In this document: piece by piece, positions 39,659 through 51,380 of the stretch | How the letters are laid out: the number at the start of each line of letters is the position of its first letter | How positions within the stretch are numbered: the first letter of the stretch is position 1 | NCBI RefSeq assembly: GCF_036898095.1 | Contig: NC_090743.1 | Span: forward strand, 17,405,351-17,469,350 | Length of the DNA stretch: 64,000 nucleotides | Reading direction: 5' to 3' | From: Palaemon carinicauda | Lineage: Eukaryota > Arthropoda > Malacostraca > Decapoda > Palaemonidae | The notes under the pieces: generated by a model | Seen by the model: the letters and a program-made list of their open reading frames with translations, nothing else | Told to the model about the DNA's origin: nothing | Databases searched by the model: none | Translations under genes and position numbers: made by a program

Positions 39659-40130
39659 ATTAAAGAAAGTACAGTAATTAAAATGCTTTGTTCATGTCTG
39701 CCACAATTCCATTAATCTTAAAGTTTATTGAATTGCTATCTAGATGAGAGGATAACAAAATTATTGCTATGTTTTGGAGATGGGGTGAGGCATGATATCA
39801 AAGGTCTGGAGTTATGAGGACCATTAGTTAGCCGGTCAAGATTTTAAAACAGTTTAAATTTTCCCTAGAAAAGATGAAAACTTTTGGGGATACATTTTAC
39901 AGTTTAGTCAGGAATGATGAAAATGGAGAGTATTTCAACATCTAACCCTGTAAAGGTAAGTTCTGAAATATAATGTCAGTGTTGCAGTATCCTTTTAAAT
40001 TAATTTGTATATGATTTCTATTTAAAAAGATAGATTTGTCAAATTTGTCCTTTTATTCTTGTACAGCATAAATTTCACTTGAAAAAATGGATAGTTAAAT
40101 TGTATAAAATCACTATTATTTTATTGGTAG
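39659..40130. other. MTAP intron, end part
   Basis: Non-coding sequence ending in the acceptor TTGGTAG (AG at 40129-40130). Confidence 0.6.
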
Positions 40131-40234
40131 GAACAATGGTAACCATCGAAGGACCACGATTCAGTAGCAAAGCTGAAAGTTTGATGTTTCGTCAATGGGG
40201 AGGAGATGTCATTAACATGACTACTGTGCCTGAG
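40131..40234 (+). CDS. MTAP: MTAP exon ([19 protein letters not shown] segment)
   Basis: Encodes [35 protein letters not shown], the most conserved block of the phosphorylase, with the Ser-Ser and Met-Thr-Thr residues that line the substrate pocket in this family. The first Gly codon is completed from the single base at 32871. The exon ends on a whole codon (GAG) before GTTTGT at 40235. The donor is a weaker consensus than the others. Confidence 0.95.
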
Positions 40235-40790
40235 GTTTGTTAACAATAACTACTGTAGTTACTATCATATGTTCGTGTAATGCGTAACTTTTTCTGTTTT
40301 AAATGCTATATAATTATACCTGTAAATAATTATTTTACTATTTAAAATCAGTCTGCATTAATAAATGGCAATCGTCGGGAAAAATAAGTATGAGAACAAA
40401 AGTTTTGAAAACGAAATGTCTAAAGAATTTGTTATGCTTCTTAATAATTTTCTGTTTATTTTGTGATTGAATTTTCAAAGTAATGATTTTATGCTAAGTG
40501 TGAGCCCATGTGGTCCAGTACTATGATATTTTGAAAACTACAGTAATGAAAATTGGCCAAATACTAAGAAATAAGTACTGTATAACTACCTTAACTGCAG
40601 CCAATACATTCCAATTCCCACATTTATTTGAAATTAATTCTGTAAAATACAGCACACTGTATGCCCAGGCGAAAATTACGTTTATGAAAGTACAATAAAC
40701 AAAGTATTATTGATATTACCAATAACACTATAGTACAGTGTACTTTACTGTACAGTATTTACCTTCTACCACAACACTACGCTGTTTAAC

Positions 40791-40874
<84 letters not shown>

Positions 40875-41129
40875 GAAACTTGGCTGATCCAGTTGCATTC
40901 ATTGCAAGTTTTTCATTTTCAGGATCTTCAGCCTTTAAAATTTTGCATGCAAGTTTTGGGTCTACTGTTTAATGAAACAAAAGCGAAAGACAGAATTAAG
41001 TATATATCTAAGATTTCTATGTATGGAGGGTGAAGGCTAGTCTCATTTTATGTTGTAATGAACTAACTGATTTTGATAACTTTGCTAAGGTGATGTGTTC
41101 TGCTATTGGCTGCAATCTGAGAAGAATAA
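40235..41129. other. MTAP intron up to element E
   Basis: AT-rich non-coding sequence containing the CT microsatellite at 40795-40871. The short frame at 40510-40698 has no recognisable similarity. Confidence 0.6.
40795..40871. repeat. CT microsatellite
   Basis: About 38 uninterrupted CT dinucleotides. A purine strand of this kind can form triplex DNA, but nothing indicates a specific role. Confidence 0.97.
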
Positions 41130-42443
41130 TTTTCAATATTAATCTTACCCGATGATCATGTAGCTGTCAACTCTGTTGCCCGACAGAAATCTACGGTCGG
41201 GATACGCCAGCGATCGCTATACAGGTGGGGGTGTACACAACAGCGCCATCTGTGAGCAGGTACTCAAGTACTTCTTGTCAACAAGAACTCAATTTTTCCT
41301 CTGTCGTGCCTCCGGCTAGACCTACTTGGATACGCTGTTGATTCTGGAGTTATTGTTCACGATTTGGTGATGTATTTGCTCTAGAGTTTAGCCTTCGCTA
41401 TTCAGGAAGCTTTATCTTTAGCTTAGCAAGCTTTTGGAATTAATTTGAATTAATTATGGTGACGAAGAGAGTATGGACTCTCTTTCACTTTTAAATGGCC
41501 GACCCTTCCCTTAGACGGAAGTGTTGGTGTTGAAGAGAGTATAGACTCTCTTTCACTTTTTATTTTATATCTCTCCGCCATTTATAGGCCTCTTCGATTA
41601 ACTTTCCTTAAAAAAAAGAAAAAAAATATGCGACCTTTCCTAATAGTAGGCGGTCCTTACTTGGAACCGAAGTTAATTAACATTGAGCTCGTCATATCGT
41701 TTTTCCTGTTAAGAATTTATGCTATTTTAATTTTATGTTTTTGAAAGAATTTCTTTGATAAGTCTCGTACTGTTTTCAAAGTTGAACTAACGTTTTGTTT
41801 AGTCTCCGCAGTTGTTGACGTTCAGAACGTTCAACTTGCGCTCTATCGTTACGATAGAGAGAGAGTATTCACGGTTTCACGTTGCAGTAAGAGTAAACCG
41901 ATTCTAGCGTTTCGTTCATTCTTTCTTAGCTTAAATGGTTTTAATTCTAATAAAGGAACTTTTTATTTGGGAAACCTTTCAGTTTTTTTCCTTTAACAAA
42001 TAATATGTTTTAACGATATATATAATTGGGCTCATCTCTCAGGTTCTAAGTCAAGAGAGAGAGAGAGAGAGAGATAGAGACGGAGGGAGAGAGAGGAGGA
42101 TAAACGTTTCGTTCAAGCGGGTAACGTTGTTCTCGTTTTTTTTTTTTTTGCTCTTCTCCCTAGTCGATAGAGGGGAAGAAGGTAAAACGTTTCTAGAGTT
42201 TTATTCTTGTTCCCAGGCTTTATGCGGTGAGAGATTTTAAACGTAGTTTATTTGATCTAGTGTTTAGTCTCTTTTCCAGCCACTGAATTCTTTATCTTTC
42301 ATTATGTTTTTCTGTTACATTGTAATACTGTTTTCGCAATTACTACCTTTTAATGAAGGATAGGATTGCGTGTTTCAGGTACAAACCACTTAAAGTTTCG
42401 AGTTCAGTGAAATAAGTGCAAACAGAAAATCAAAAGTGATAAA

Positions 42444-44565
42444 GTGATATGCGCAAAGTGTTACAGTGTTGCGTTCGAGGGTTCGTCTGTTCGTGCCAGT
42501 CGTTCACCTAGTCCGATACCTCTTACAAGCTCCCAAGCCCAGGGGAGAAGTAATGTCGAAGGACTTATGGGTTCCTCAGGCCTTGATCGACGAACAGACG
42601 TTTCCCTCTGTGGTTTCGGGTGTATCTACACACGTTGCCGACGTGATCACCCCACCCACACAAAGACGAGAGAGCCCATTTATTCCTCGTCTGCGGAAGA
42701 GGTTTCTCGCAGAAACCATGGACCAAATCTTGCAGCTTTTAAGTGCAAGTCGGTCCCTTCCGCGCAAGTCCAACGGCCTAGGTGTAGCCACTGGGTCAGT
42801 TCGGACTCGCTGCAGTACGACAACTGCACACCTCCTAAGAGAGGCTAGGTGGTACCGCAACAGGCAGTAACTCCGTCTGTTGCCGCACCAGCTGTTTTAG
42901 ACCCTCAGTCACAACGGACAGTAGCTCCGTTTGTTGTTGTCTTTCATAGACCCTAGTGATCCATGCTGCAGACTATACAGTCTCAGCTTGCTCCTTCATA
43001 CAGGAGTATCATGCTGGAAGGTTGACAATGCAGCCTGTTTACCTACAACCCGCCGAGGTTGTGCGCTCAGCAGATACTGCGGCTGCCTGCTCCCACACCA
43101 CACCTGTGAGAGCTCCTCCACCGATGCGCAGTCCTCACTGCCAGACGCATGTTCTTGCTGCACCATCTGCTAACATGCGTGAGCTGCCGCATCAGGAGTT
43201 GCCGGGTTCCAGCACTATGCGGCATTCTCCTCAGCCCATGCAGCATGCTCTGCAGACCTTACAGCATGCTCCGCATACCATGCAGCATGAGCCGCATACC
43301 ATGCAGCATGAGCCGCATACCATGCAGCATGAGCCGCATACCATGCAGCATGAGCCGCATGCCTTACCTCATGCTCTGCATACCATACCGCATGCTCTGC
43401 ATACCTTACAGCATGCTCTGCATACCTTACAGCATGCTCTGCATTCCTTACAGCATGCTCTGCATACCTTACAGCATGCTCTGCATACCTTACAGCATGC
43501 TCTGCATACCATATCGCATGATCCTCAACCCACCGCAGCCCCTCCCACGCACCAGCACTCTGCTTTTGTTGTTGCCAGCTCCCACACTCCGACTGCGGAG
43601 AAGGTTGACGATGCACCCGTGGGCCTACACCTCCCACGGTTGTGCGCCCGGCATGGCTTCCTGCTCTCACACTCTTGTTGTGAGAGCTCCTCCACCCATG
43701 CACAGTCAACCATGCCAGATGTATGATGACTCCCACACACAGAGCACTCCGTTGCCGTGCGGGAGCTACCACAAGCTGCCGTGTTTTGACACGGTGTGTC
43801 AGCCTCCGCAACACACTGTGGTTACCGCCACTCGCCAGCAGCACTAGTCAGGCAGGAGTTGAGGCTTCCCCACACAACTTTGGTTGTTGCCAACTCATAA
43901 ACTGTCATGCAGTTACATGACGTTGCCTTCTGGTCTGCTACTTATACACCAGTGCTGTATGTCCTCACGCTCCTGTTGTGGTTGACAGTTCAGTTTTTGA
44001 CAGTTCACAGACTGTCAAGCAGTTTCATAACGTTGCCTTCTGGTCTGCTGCTTTTGCACCAGTGAAACCCTCACTGAGAGAACTTAGCTTTTCTCGGATA
44101 TGGTTCCTGTAGATGAGAAAGTGCTGTTCTCCTTCCTTCTAATATTCCCTTGAGGACTCTGTCATTTGGAGAGGAGCCTTAAGCTGCTTAGCCTCCTATG
44201 GACTTTTATTTAAGCATAACATGCTTCCAGGGAGGGTAAATGGTTCCGCTTCAGTCGCTAACCCCGTCTGTTGCCACACCTGCTCCCATAGACCTTGAGC
44301 TTTGTTGCAAGACATGCAGTCCAAGCTTAGTCCTTGATAGAGGATTTTTTTACGGAGTCAGTGTGTCACTGGGAAGACGTTCAACAACCAGCAGAGGTGA
44401 CTTGTTGTGACGCAGTGCGGCAACCTCAGCAACCCGATAAGGAGTTGTCTGTACTACCCAGACAGTCTAGACAGTTTCGGGTTGTCGCTGTACTTCCTCG
44501 CTTCCCCATGGTTGACAGTTCACAGACTGTGCAGCAGTACCATGATCTTGTGTCCGGCTCCGTCA
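42444..44565 (+). pseudogene. Element E gag remnant
   Basis: Gag-derived sequence resumes at about 42444 (ATATGCGCAAAGTGTTAC). Frames at 42444-42848 and 42956-43726 still show the Ser/Pro-rich middle of ORF1. The conserved C-terminal gag region and basic tail are absent. Ends at the deletion junction near 44563. Confidence 0.75.
43203..43530. repeat. 21-bp satellite inside element E gag
   Basis: About 14 tandem 21-bp units in two flavours: CATGCAGCATGAGCCGCATAC (without its last base, 20 bases) around 43270-43350, and CATGCTCTGCATACCTTACA around 43370-43510. In the gag frame this gives heptad peptide repeats of the HTMQHEP and HTLQHAL kind. All three forward frames and at least one reverse frame remain open across it. 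Element F has a 16-bp satellite with the same core at the equivalent place. Confidence 0.88.
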
Positions 44566-45510
44566 GACGACTGGCTTTTAAGAGCTCCCACAAGTCGTCG
44601 CTGTCTGGAGAATCTCAGATGGACTATGGATCTGACCAAGGAACTGGGCCTCCTGGTCAATTTAGAGAAGTCCCAGCTCGTCCCATCCCAGACCATTGTC
44701 TACCTGGGTATGGAGATTCAGAGTCGAGCTTTTCGGGCTTTTCCGTCGGCCCCAAGGATCAACCAAGCCCTAGAATGCATCCAGAGCATGCTGAGAAGGA
44801 ACCGATGCTCAGTCAGGCAGTGGATGAGTCTAACAGGGACACTTTCATCGCTGGCCCTGTTCATCGAGTTAGGGAGACTCCACCTCCGCCCCCTTCAGTA
44901 TCATCTAGCTGCTCACTGGATAAAGGACATGACGCTAGAGACGGTCTCAGTTCCTGTTTCCGAAGAGATGAGGTCTACTCTAACGTGGTGGAAGAACAGC
45001 TTTCTTCTCAAGGAAGGTCTACCTTTGGCTGTTCAGAACCCCGACCGCCGTCTCTTCTCGGACGCATCAGACACGGGCTGGGGTGCGACATTGGACGGAC
45101 AGGAATGCTCGGGAACATGGAATCAGGAGCAAAGGACACTTCACATCAATTGCAAGGAGTTGTTGGCGGTTCATCTGGCCTTGATAAACTTCAAGTCCCT
45201 CCAGCTAAACAAGGTGGTGGAGGTGAACTCCGACAACACCACAGCCTTGGCTTACATCTCCAAGCAGGGAGGGACTCATTCGAGGAAGTTGTTCGAGATC
45301 GCAAGGGACCTCCTCATCTGGTCAAAAGATCGAAAGCTCACGCTGGTAACGAGGTTCATTCAAGGCGATATCAATGTCATGGCAGATCGCCTCAGCCGGA
45401 AGGGTCAGGTCATCCCCACAGAGTGGACCCTTCACAAGAATGTTTGCAGCAGACTTTGGGCCCTGTGGGGTCAGCCAACCATAGATCTGTTCGCTACCTC
45501 GATGACCTAG
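44566..45510 (+). pseudogene. Element E RT C-terminal part and RNase H
   Basis: The frame enters RT at DDWLLRAP (the YLDDW box has lost Tyr-Leu at the deletion junction), then VYLGMEIQ, RNase H (LFSDASDTGWGATLDG, KELLAVHLAL, SDNTTALAYISKQGG) and PTIDLFATSMT. It ends at TAG 45508-45510, where other copies have AAG. No functional RT is possible. Confidence 0.88.
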
Positions 45511-45519
45511 AGGCTCCCG

Positions 45520-46894
45520 TTGTATTGTTCTCCGATTCCAGACCCAGCAGCAGTTCACGTGGATGCTTTTCTGCTAGATTGGTCCCATCTCGACCTGTAT
45601 GCATTCCCGCCGTTCAAGATTGTCAACAGGGTACTTCAGAAGTTCGCCTCTCATAAAGGGACACGGCTGACGTTGGTTGCTCCCCTCTGGCCCGCGAGAG
45701 AATGGTTCACAGAGGTACTGCAATGGCTGGTCGACATTCCCAGGACTCTTCCTCTAAGAGTGGACCTTCTACGTCAACCTCACGTAAAGAAGGTACACCC
45801 AAACCTCCACGCTCTTCGTCTGACTGCCTTCAGACTATCGAAAGACTCTCAAGAGCTAGAGGCTTTTCGAAGGAGGCAGCCAGAGCGATTGCCAGAGCAA
45901 GGAGGACATCCACTCTCAGAGTCTATCAGTCTCAAGGGGAAGTCTTCCGAAGCTGGTGCAAGGCCAATGCAGTTTCCTCAACCAGTACCACTGTAACCCA
46001 GATTGCTGACTTCCTGTTACATCTAAGGAACGTAAGATCCCTTTCAGCTCCTACGATCAAGGGTTACAGAAGTATGTTGGCAGCGGTTTTCCGCCACAGA
46101 GGCTTGGATCTTTCCACCAACAAAGATCTACAGGACCTCCTTAGGTCTTTTGAGACCTCAAAGGAACGTCGGTTGTCCACTCCAGGCTGGAATCTAGACG
46201 TGGTCCTAAGGTTCCTTATGTCATCAAGATTTGAACCTCTCCAATCAGCCTCTTTTAAGGACCTCACATTAAAAACTCTTTTCCTCGTGTGCTTGGCAAC
46301 AGCTAAAAGAGTAAGTGAGATCCACGCCTTCAGCAGGAACATAGTTTTCACATCTGAAACGGCTACATGTTCCTTGCAGCTCGGTTTTTTGCTAAAAACG
46401 AGCTTCCTTCACGTCCTTGGCCTAAGTCGTTCGAGATCCCAAGCCTGTCCAACTTGGTGGGGAACGAACTGGAGAGAGTACTTTGCCCAGTTAGAGCTCT
46501 TAGGTACTATCTAAAAAGGTCAAAACCTTTACGAGGACAATCAGAAGCCTTATGGTGTGCTATCAAGAAGCCTTCTCTTCCAATGTCTAAGAACTCAGTT
46601 TCTTACTACATCAGGCTTCTGATTAGGGAAGCACATTCTCATCTGAAGGAAGAAGACCTTGCTTTGCTGAAGGTAAGGACACATGAAGTGAGAGCTGTGG
46701 CTACTTCAGTGGCCTTCAAACAGAACCGTTCTCTGCAGAGTGTTATGGATGCAACCTATTGGAGAAGCAAGTCAGTGTTCGCATCATTCTATCTCAAAGA
46801 TGTCCAGTCTCTTTACGAGAACTGCTACACCCTGGGACCATTCGTAGCAGCGAGTGCAGTAGTAGGTGAGGGCTCAGCCACTACATTCCCATAA
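45520..46894 (+). pseudogene. Element E methyltransferase and tyrosine recombinase remnants
   Basis: 45520-45996 holds the methyltransferase part (DAFLLDW, YAFPPFKIV). 45702-46514 is the recombinase frame through AKRVSEIHAF. A single-base deletion near 46390 (TTTTTTGCTAAA against TTTTTTGGCTAAA in F) shifts it, and the remainder with KVRTHEVRAVATS and FASFYLKD continues at 46367-46894. One small lesion breaks an otherwise complete recombinase. Confidence 0.88.
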
Positions 46895-47279
46895 TCCCAT
46901 AACCTTTTTAACCTTTCTCTTGAATACTTTTTATGGGTTGTACGGTCGGCTAAGAAGCCTTCCGCATCCTTGTTGATTTGGCGGGTGGTCAATTCTTTCT
47001 TGAGAAGCGCCGAGGTTAGAGGTTGTGATGAGGTCCTTTAGTATGGGTTGCAGCCCTTTATACTTCAGCACCTAAGAGTCGTTCAGCATCCTAAGAGGAC
47101 CGCTACGCTCAGTAAGGAATACGTACTTAATAAAGGCAGAGTAATGGTTCAAGTCGACTTCCTTACCAGGTACTTATTTATTTTATGTTATTTTTGAATA
47201 ACTAATAAAATGAAATACGGGATACTTAGCTTCTTTGTTAACATGTATGCTGGTCTCCACCCACCACCCTGGGTGTGAA

Positions 47280-47375
47280 TCAGCTACATGATCATCGGGT
47301 AAGATTAATATTGAAAAATGTTATTTTCATTAGTAAAATAAATTTTTGAATATACTTACCCGATGATCATGAATT
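47280..47375 (+). repeat. Element E internal complementary region
   Basis: Reverse complement of the left end (..GGGTAAGATTAATATTGAAAA) joined to that of the right end (ATGTTATTTTCATTAGTAAA..ACTTACCCGATGATCATG). Confidence 0.9.
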
Positions 47376-47611
47376 TAAGGACCTGCCCTTCCTCCCCATA
47401 GAGAACCAGTGGACCGAGGAGAAAATTGAGTTCTTGTTGACAAGAAGTACTTGAGTACCTGCTCACAGATGGTGCTGTTGTGTACACCCCCACCTGTATA
47501 GCGATCGCTGGCGTATCCCGACCGTAGATTTCTGTCGGGCAACAGAGTTGACAGCTACATGATCATCGGGTAAGTATATTCAAAAATTTATTTTACTAAT
47601 GAAAATAACAT

Positions 47612-48099
47612 TTCTAGGCAATTCTGCTTTGTCTTTTAATGTCTTGTGAAGGACAGAAAATGGGACCCTTATACTGTGGCTATAATACTATGAAGGGAGT
47701 TACATGAAGTGGTCTTTAGCCCCTTTGATCATTTAGGTTATAAAGGTGAGAAGGAAGAAGAAATATTAATATAGTAGGTAAGGGTAATTGGTGGTAGAAA
47801 TTGCAGCATGCATTGATGGTGTTGTTAAAGAGGTATGTGTTACTGTGCATCTTTCTGTATATGGCACCACCCTTATTAGTCAGATGATACTTCACAGAAT
47901 TGTTATAACTGTTTGTTAAATATGTGTTATACAGTATTGTATATAAGCCCTTTCCCCTGTTAGCTGATATATCAGAATAGTTTTTTCATGTTTATTTGAC
48001 CTCAGATGAGATATTGCATTATGTTTGTACTGAAAATGGTTTTCTTTTAATTTTGCACCTTCAGTAACCTGCATGGAACACTGGGAGCACCAGGGTATT
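47612..48099. other. MTAP intron between element E and the hAT transposon
   Basis: Non-coding; nothing recognised. Confidence 0.6.
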
Positions 48100-48107
48100 G
48101 TTTAAAG
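48100..48107. repeat. Target-site duplication, left (GTTTAAAG)
   Basis: The 8-bp host duplication of the hAT insertion; partner at 50986-50993. Confidence 0.92.
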
Positions 48108-50985
48108 CAGTGTTTCTTAAAGTGTGGTCCGCGGACCCCCAGGGGTCCGTGGAATATTCCAAGGGGTCCGCAGGATCATTTTTAATATCGATTTCAGTCA
48201 AATTTTCGGCCAAAACGTCCTTAATTCCTATTTTTGTAGCACCAAATCCTGATGGCTTTTTACACTGGCCAAGTCACATTGGGATGGAAGTAATTTAAGT
48301 AATGCCGCCTTCCTCCCTTGGGGTAAAATCCTCAACGAAATTCCGAAAAAGACACACACAAAAAAACAACTTTATAGAAGGCAGTGGAGTTTATGATTTG
48401 GCAACATTGTACTGACTGATGCCCGGTGGTGCGGCCGCCCGCTCCATATCAGTTGACGTTAAGGCTGCTGTGAGGAACACACGGCAGTTGCTTGTGCTCC
48501 TCTTTGTAGGTAAGAAAATCATCTGGATGCTTATGACAACATACTGATTTTATATATACCATTTGTTAAACGTTATTACCTACCTTTTTGAGATTAGAAT
48601 TTCGAATACTAGACCTCGTGACCTCGCCAAGTTACTTGCAGGATAAACATCAGAAGACAGCCTAGCTTACTTTTTAGCATCAGGATAATGGATCTGTGGC
48701 TCAAGACAGGCTCACTTACAAAGAAAAAACTGAATTCCAGAACAACAACTAAGACAGCACTGGCCTTAAAGAAGAAAGAAACGATGCTAACAGGGCAACT
48801 CAGCTCAAGCTACTGGAGGCAGGCGCAGATGCCATGGATGAAGGGAACACCGCTGACACAAACCAAAGCAGTACAGATGCCTCGGTTACCACTGTAGGGC
48901 ACAAGCAAACACACCAAGAAACAGCCAAAAAGAAGCATAAATACTGCAGTGATTACTTGAAACTTGGATTTTTTTAGCAAGGCAACAGTGAGGATCCTAT
49001 CCCGCAGTGTGTTTTGTGCTATGAAACATTAGCTAATGAGGCTATGAAACCCTCAAAGCTCAGAAGACATTTTGAGTCCAGACATAAGGAATATGTGGGA
49101 AAACCCATAGAATTTTTTCAAAGAAAATGTAATGAACTTGATATTCACAGAAAAAAGGAAGCTTCATTTTTTTTTATACCTGGAGAAAATGCAAAGGCCA
49201 CTGAATCTTCATACAAAGTGTCGTTATTAATTGCAAAAACAGGAAAGGCGCATTCCATAGGCGAGACTTTGGTCAAACCAGCAGCCAAGATAATGACAGA
49301 GATCATGCTTGGGGAAAAGGCTAGTAAAGAAATAAACAAGATACCTTTGTCCAATGACACTGTCAAGAAAAAGATAACGTCAATGGCTGAAAATGTGAAA
49401 GTTCAGCTGGTGTCACAATTACAGCAGAGTCTGTATTTTTCACTACAGCTGGACGAGTCCACAGATATAGGGAACGAGGCAAATCTTTTGTGCTTTGTTA
49501 GGTACATTTACTGTGGGAAGTACATGGTGAATTTCTTTTCTGTCGTCCTCTTCCTACAAACACAACAGGAGAGGCTATCTTTAATGTAGCTAACGATTTT
49601 ATTGTCCAAAATGAACTCTCCTGGTTGCGATGTGTTGGAATCAGCACAGATGGTGCAACTGCGATGACTGGTAAACTAAGGGGCCTAGTGAGTCGGGTAC
49701 AAAGCATTGTACCACAGGTAAAGGCAACACATTGCTGCATTCACCGTGAACAACTTGCTGTGAAACATATGCCTACCTGTCTTAAATCAGTTCTGGAAGA
49801 GGCAGTAAAAATTATCAATTTCATCAAAGGGAAAGCACTGAACAGCCACTTATTTACAGTTCTGTGTGAAGAGATGGGAAGCGAACACACAAAACTTCTT
49901 TACCATACAGAGGTTCGCTGGCTGACACGGGGAAAAGTTCTTTCCCGTCTCTTTGAACTTCGTGAGGAAGTGCAAATTTTCTTGTATGAACGTCATGACC
50001 TCTATAATCAAATGCATGACACCCAGTGGCTCACAAAACTGGCATACCTGTCTGATATTTTCAGTACACTAAACGGATTGAATCTGTCTTTGCAAGGAAA
50101 AGATACTACCATCTTTAAAGTGCAGGACAAAATACAGGCAACACGAATGAAGCTGAACTTGTGGTGCGGCCGCATTGACCGCAAAGATTTTGAGTCTTTT
50201 CCTTCATTAGCAGATTTCCTGCTTACTTCCAAGGAAGAGCTAGATGGTGACACAACACAAGCTTTCAAAGCCCATCTGCAAGGCCTTCACTCAGAGTTAG
50301 GAAAATATTTTGAAGAACCAGACCCAAGCTTTGAGTGGATTAGAAATCCATTTGTTACAGATAAAGTAGATATAGAAAAGGTCAGTGTCAACCTGTCATC
50401 AAAAGAGGCTGATAATCTTGTTGAGATTGCAACAAGTGGGACACTGAAGACCCTATTCAGGGAAAGAAGTTTGGCCAATTTTTGGGCTCAAGTCCAGCCA
50501 GAGTACCCTGGACTTGCAGAAATTGCTTTGAAACACTTGATGCCGTTCCCAATAACGTACAACTGTGAAATTGGATTTTCTACACTGGTTGATCTTAAAA
50601 CGAAGAAGCGCAACCGAATCAATGTCGAACCCGACATGCGACTGAAACTCAGCAGACGAGCCAGATATTCCAACAGTAGTGAGGCAGCAAAAACAGTATC
50701 ATTCATCGCATTAAGTATGGTTGTGAGATATGAGGAGGAAGCGTTGCTGTTAAGTTCATGAAAATTTGTATGCAAAATTATCAATGTTGTGGAAATTATG
50801 TTAAGCAAAATATAAACATTTATGTTGAAGATAAGCCATTAATAAATAATTCAGTTGTAATTTCAGTATATTATGACCTGCAAACACTTTCAAACTGAAG
50901 AGGAAAATTATAATAATAAAGGGTCCGCTATATGAGTAATTTTAATAAAAGGGGTCCGCTGCACAAAAAAGTTTAAGAAACGCTG
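48108..50985 (+). mobile_element. hAT transposon with ZBED5-like transposase, 2.9 kb
   Basis: The ends are CAGTGTTTCTTAAA (left) and TTTAAGAAACGCTG (right), inverted with one mismatch. Subterminal GGGGTCCG repeats lie at both ends. Perfect 8-bp target duplications GTTTAAAG flank it at 48100-48107 and 50986-50993. The interior encodes one transposase on the + strand, broken in two places. Confidence 0.93.
48688..50761 (+). pseudogene. hAT transposase, ZBED5/SCAND3-like, broken
   Basis: The likely start is ATG 48688 (MDLWLKTGSL, the usual beginning of this family). The BED-type zinc finger region near 48930-49090 has a TAG at 48976-48978 just upstream of CVLCYE..HFESRHKEY. The RNase H-fold catalytic core follows: SLQLDESTDIG, then a frameshift between about 49525 and 49590, then CVGISTDGATAMTG, CIHREQLAVK and EVRWLTRGKVLSRLFELR. 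The C-terminal dimerisation region has FPITYNCEIGFSTLV, and the frame ends at 50761. Two frames, 49014-49589 and 49625-50761, carry most of the protein. The element is inactive but not very old. Some domesticated host genes derive from this family; nothing here suggests domestication. Confidence 0.9.
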
Positions 50986-50993
50986 GTTTAAAG
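50986..50993. repeat. Target-site duplication, right (GTTTAAAG)
   Basis: Exact copy of 48100-48107. Confidence 0.92.
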
Positions 50994-51274
50994 CATCTCT
51001 CCCATGACCAACTATAATGATTTTGTACTTTTCATTATGTAATGAATTCATTTATGAGGGATGGCACAATACTTTTTTTTAATCCACTATGTTTATAGAA
51101 GCCTTTGAGTTATTGTTTAGGCATGCAAGTAATTCCTTTTTGTCTGTAATGTACAACTACTATTTATTCATGTTGATGTTTCAGGTAGCGAGAGGAAAAA
51201 GAGGCTAGAGATATTTCAAAGTGAATTACAGAACTTTCTTCCAATTATAGTACTTGTTGTTCCAGCACTAAATA
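50994..51274. other. MTAP intron between the hAT element and decayed DIRS H
   Basis: Non-coding; nothing recognised. Confidence 0.6.
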
Positions 51275-51294
51275 CAATCCTTACGCTCTTAATG

Positions 51295-51380
51295 TAGGAG
51301 TATTATACCGGCGATAGCTGAAACCAGCTGTTAAAGCTTTTGTGAGGTGTATAACCACCACCCCTTTCACACCTGCGCTA
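51295..51380 (+). repeat. Element H left inverted terminal repeat
   Basis: Matches the reverse complement of about 57465-57555 over GGAGTATTAT..CGGCGATAGCTGAAACCAGC and the following GAGGTGTA segment. A related but more diverged copy opens the fragment at 3690. Confidence 0.8.

Larger units (their letters stand above)
41130..47611 (+). mobile_element. DIRS retrotransposon E, internally deleted
   Basis: About 6.5 kb, sense to MTAP. The left end is TTTTCAATATTAATCTTAC and the right end is GAAAATAACAT. Inverted repeats lie at about 41149-41299 and 47421-47569 and the ICR at about 47280-47375. The gag start is followed by the non-coding segment shared with B. Gag remnants from 42444 carry a 21-bp satellite. 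A deletion then joins gag sequence near 44563 directly to the RT active site, so the N-terminal RT is missing. RNase H, methyltransferase and recombinase follow with a stop at 45508 and a frameshift near 46390. Confidence 0.93.

Noticed and set aside
40795..40871. CT array as a CRISPR or regulatory element
   Set aside because: Plain dinucleotide microsatellite; no spacers and no regulatory context.
43203..43530. 21-bp direct repeats as a CRISPR array
   Set aside because: Units are contiguous without unique spacers, lie in a eukaryotic retrotransposon and encode gag-frame peptides.
43215..43844. 209-codon minus-strand frame in element E
   Set aside because: It is the reverse reading of the 21-bp satellite in gag; low-complexity repeats stay open in many frames.
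48688..50761. hAT transposase as a domesticated host gene
   Set aside because: It lies inside intact terminal repeats with a perfect target duplication and carries a stop and a frameshift.
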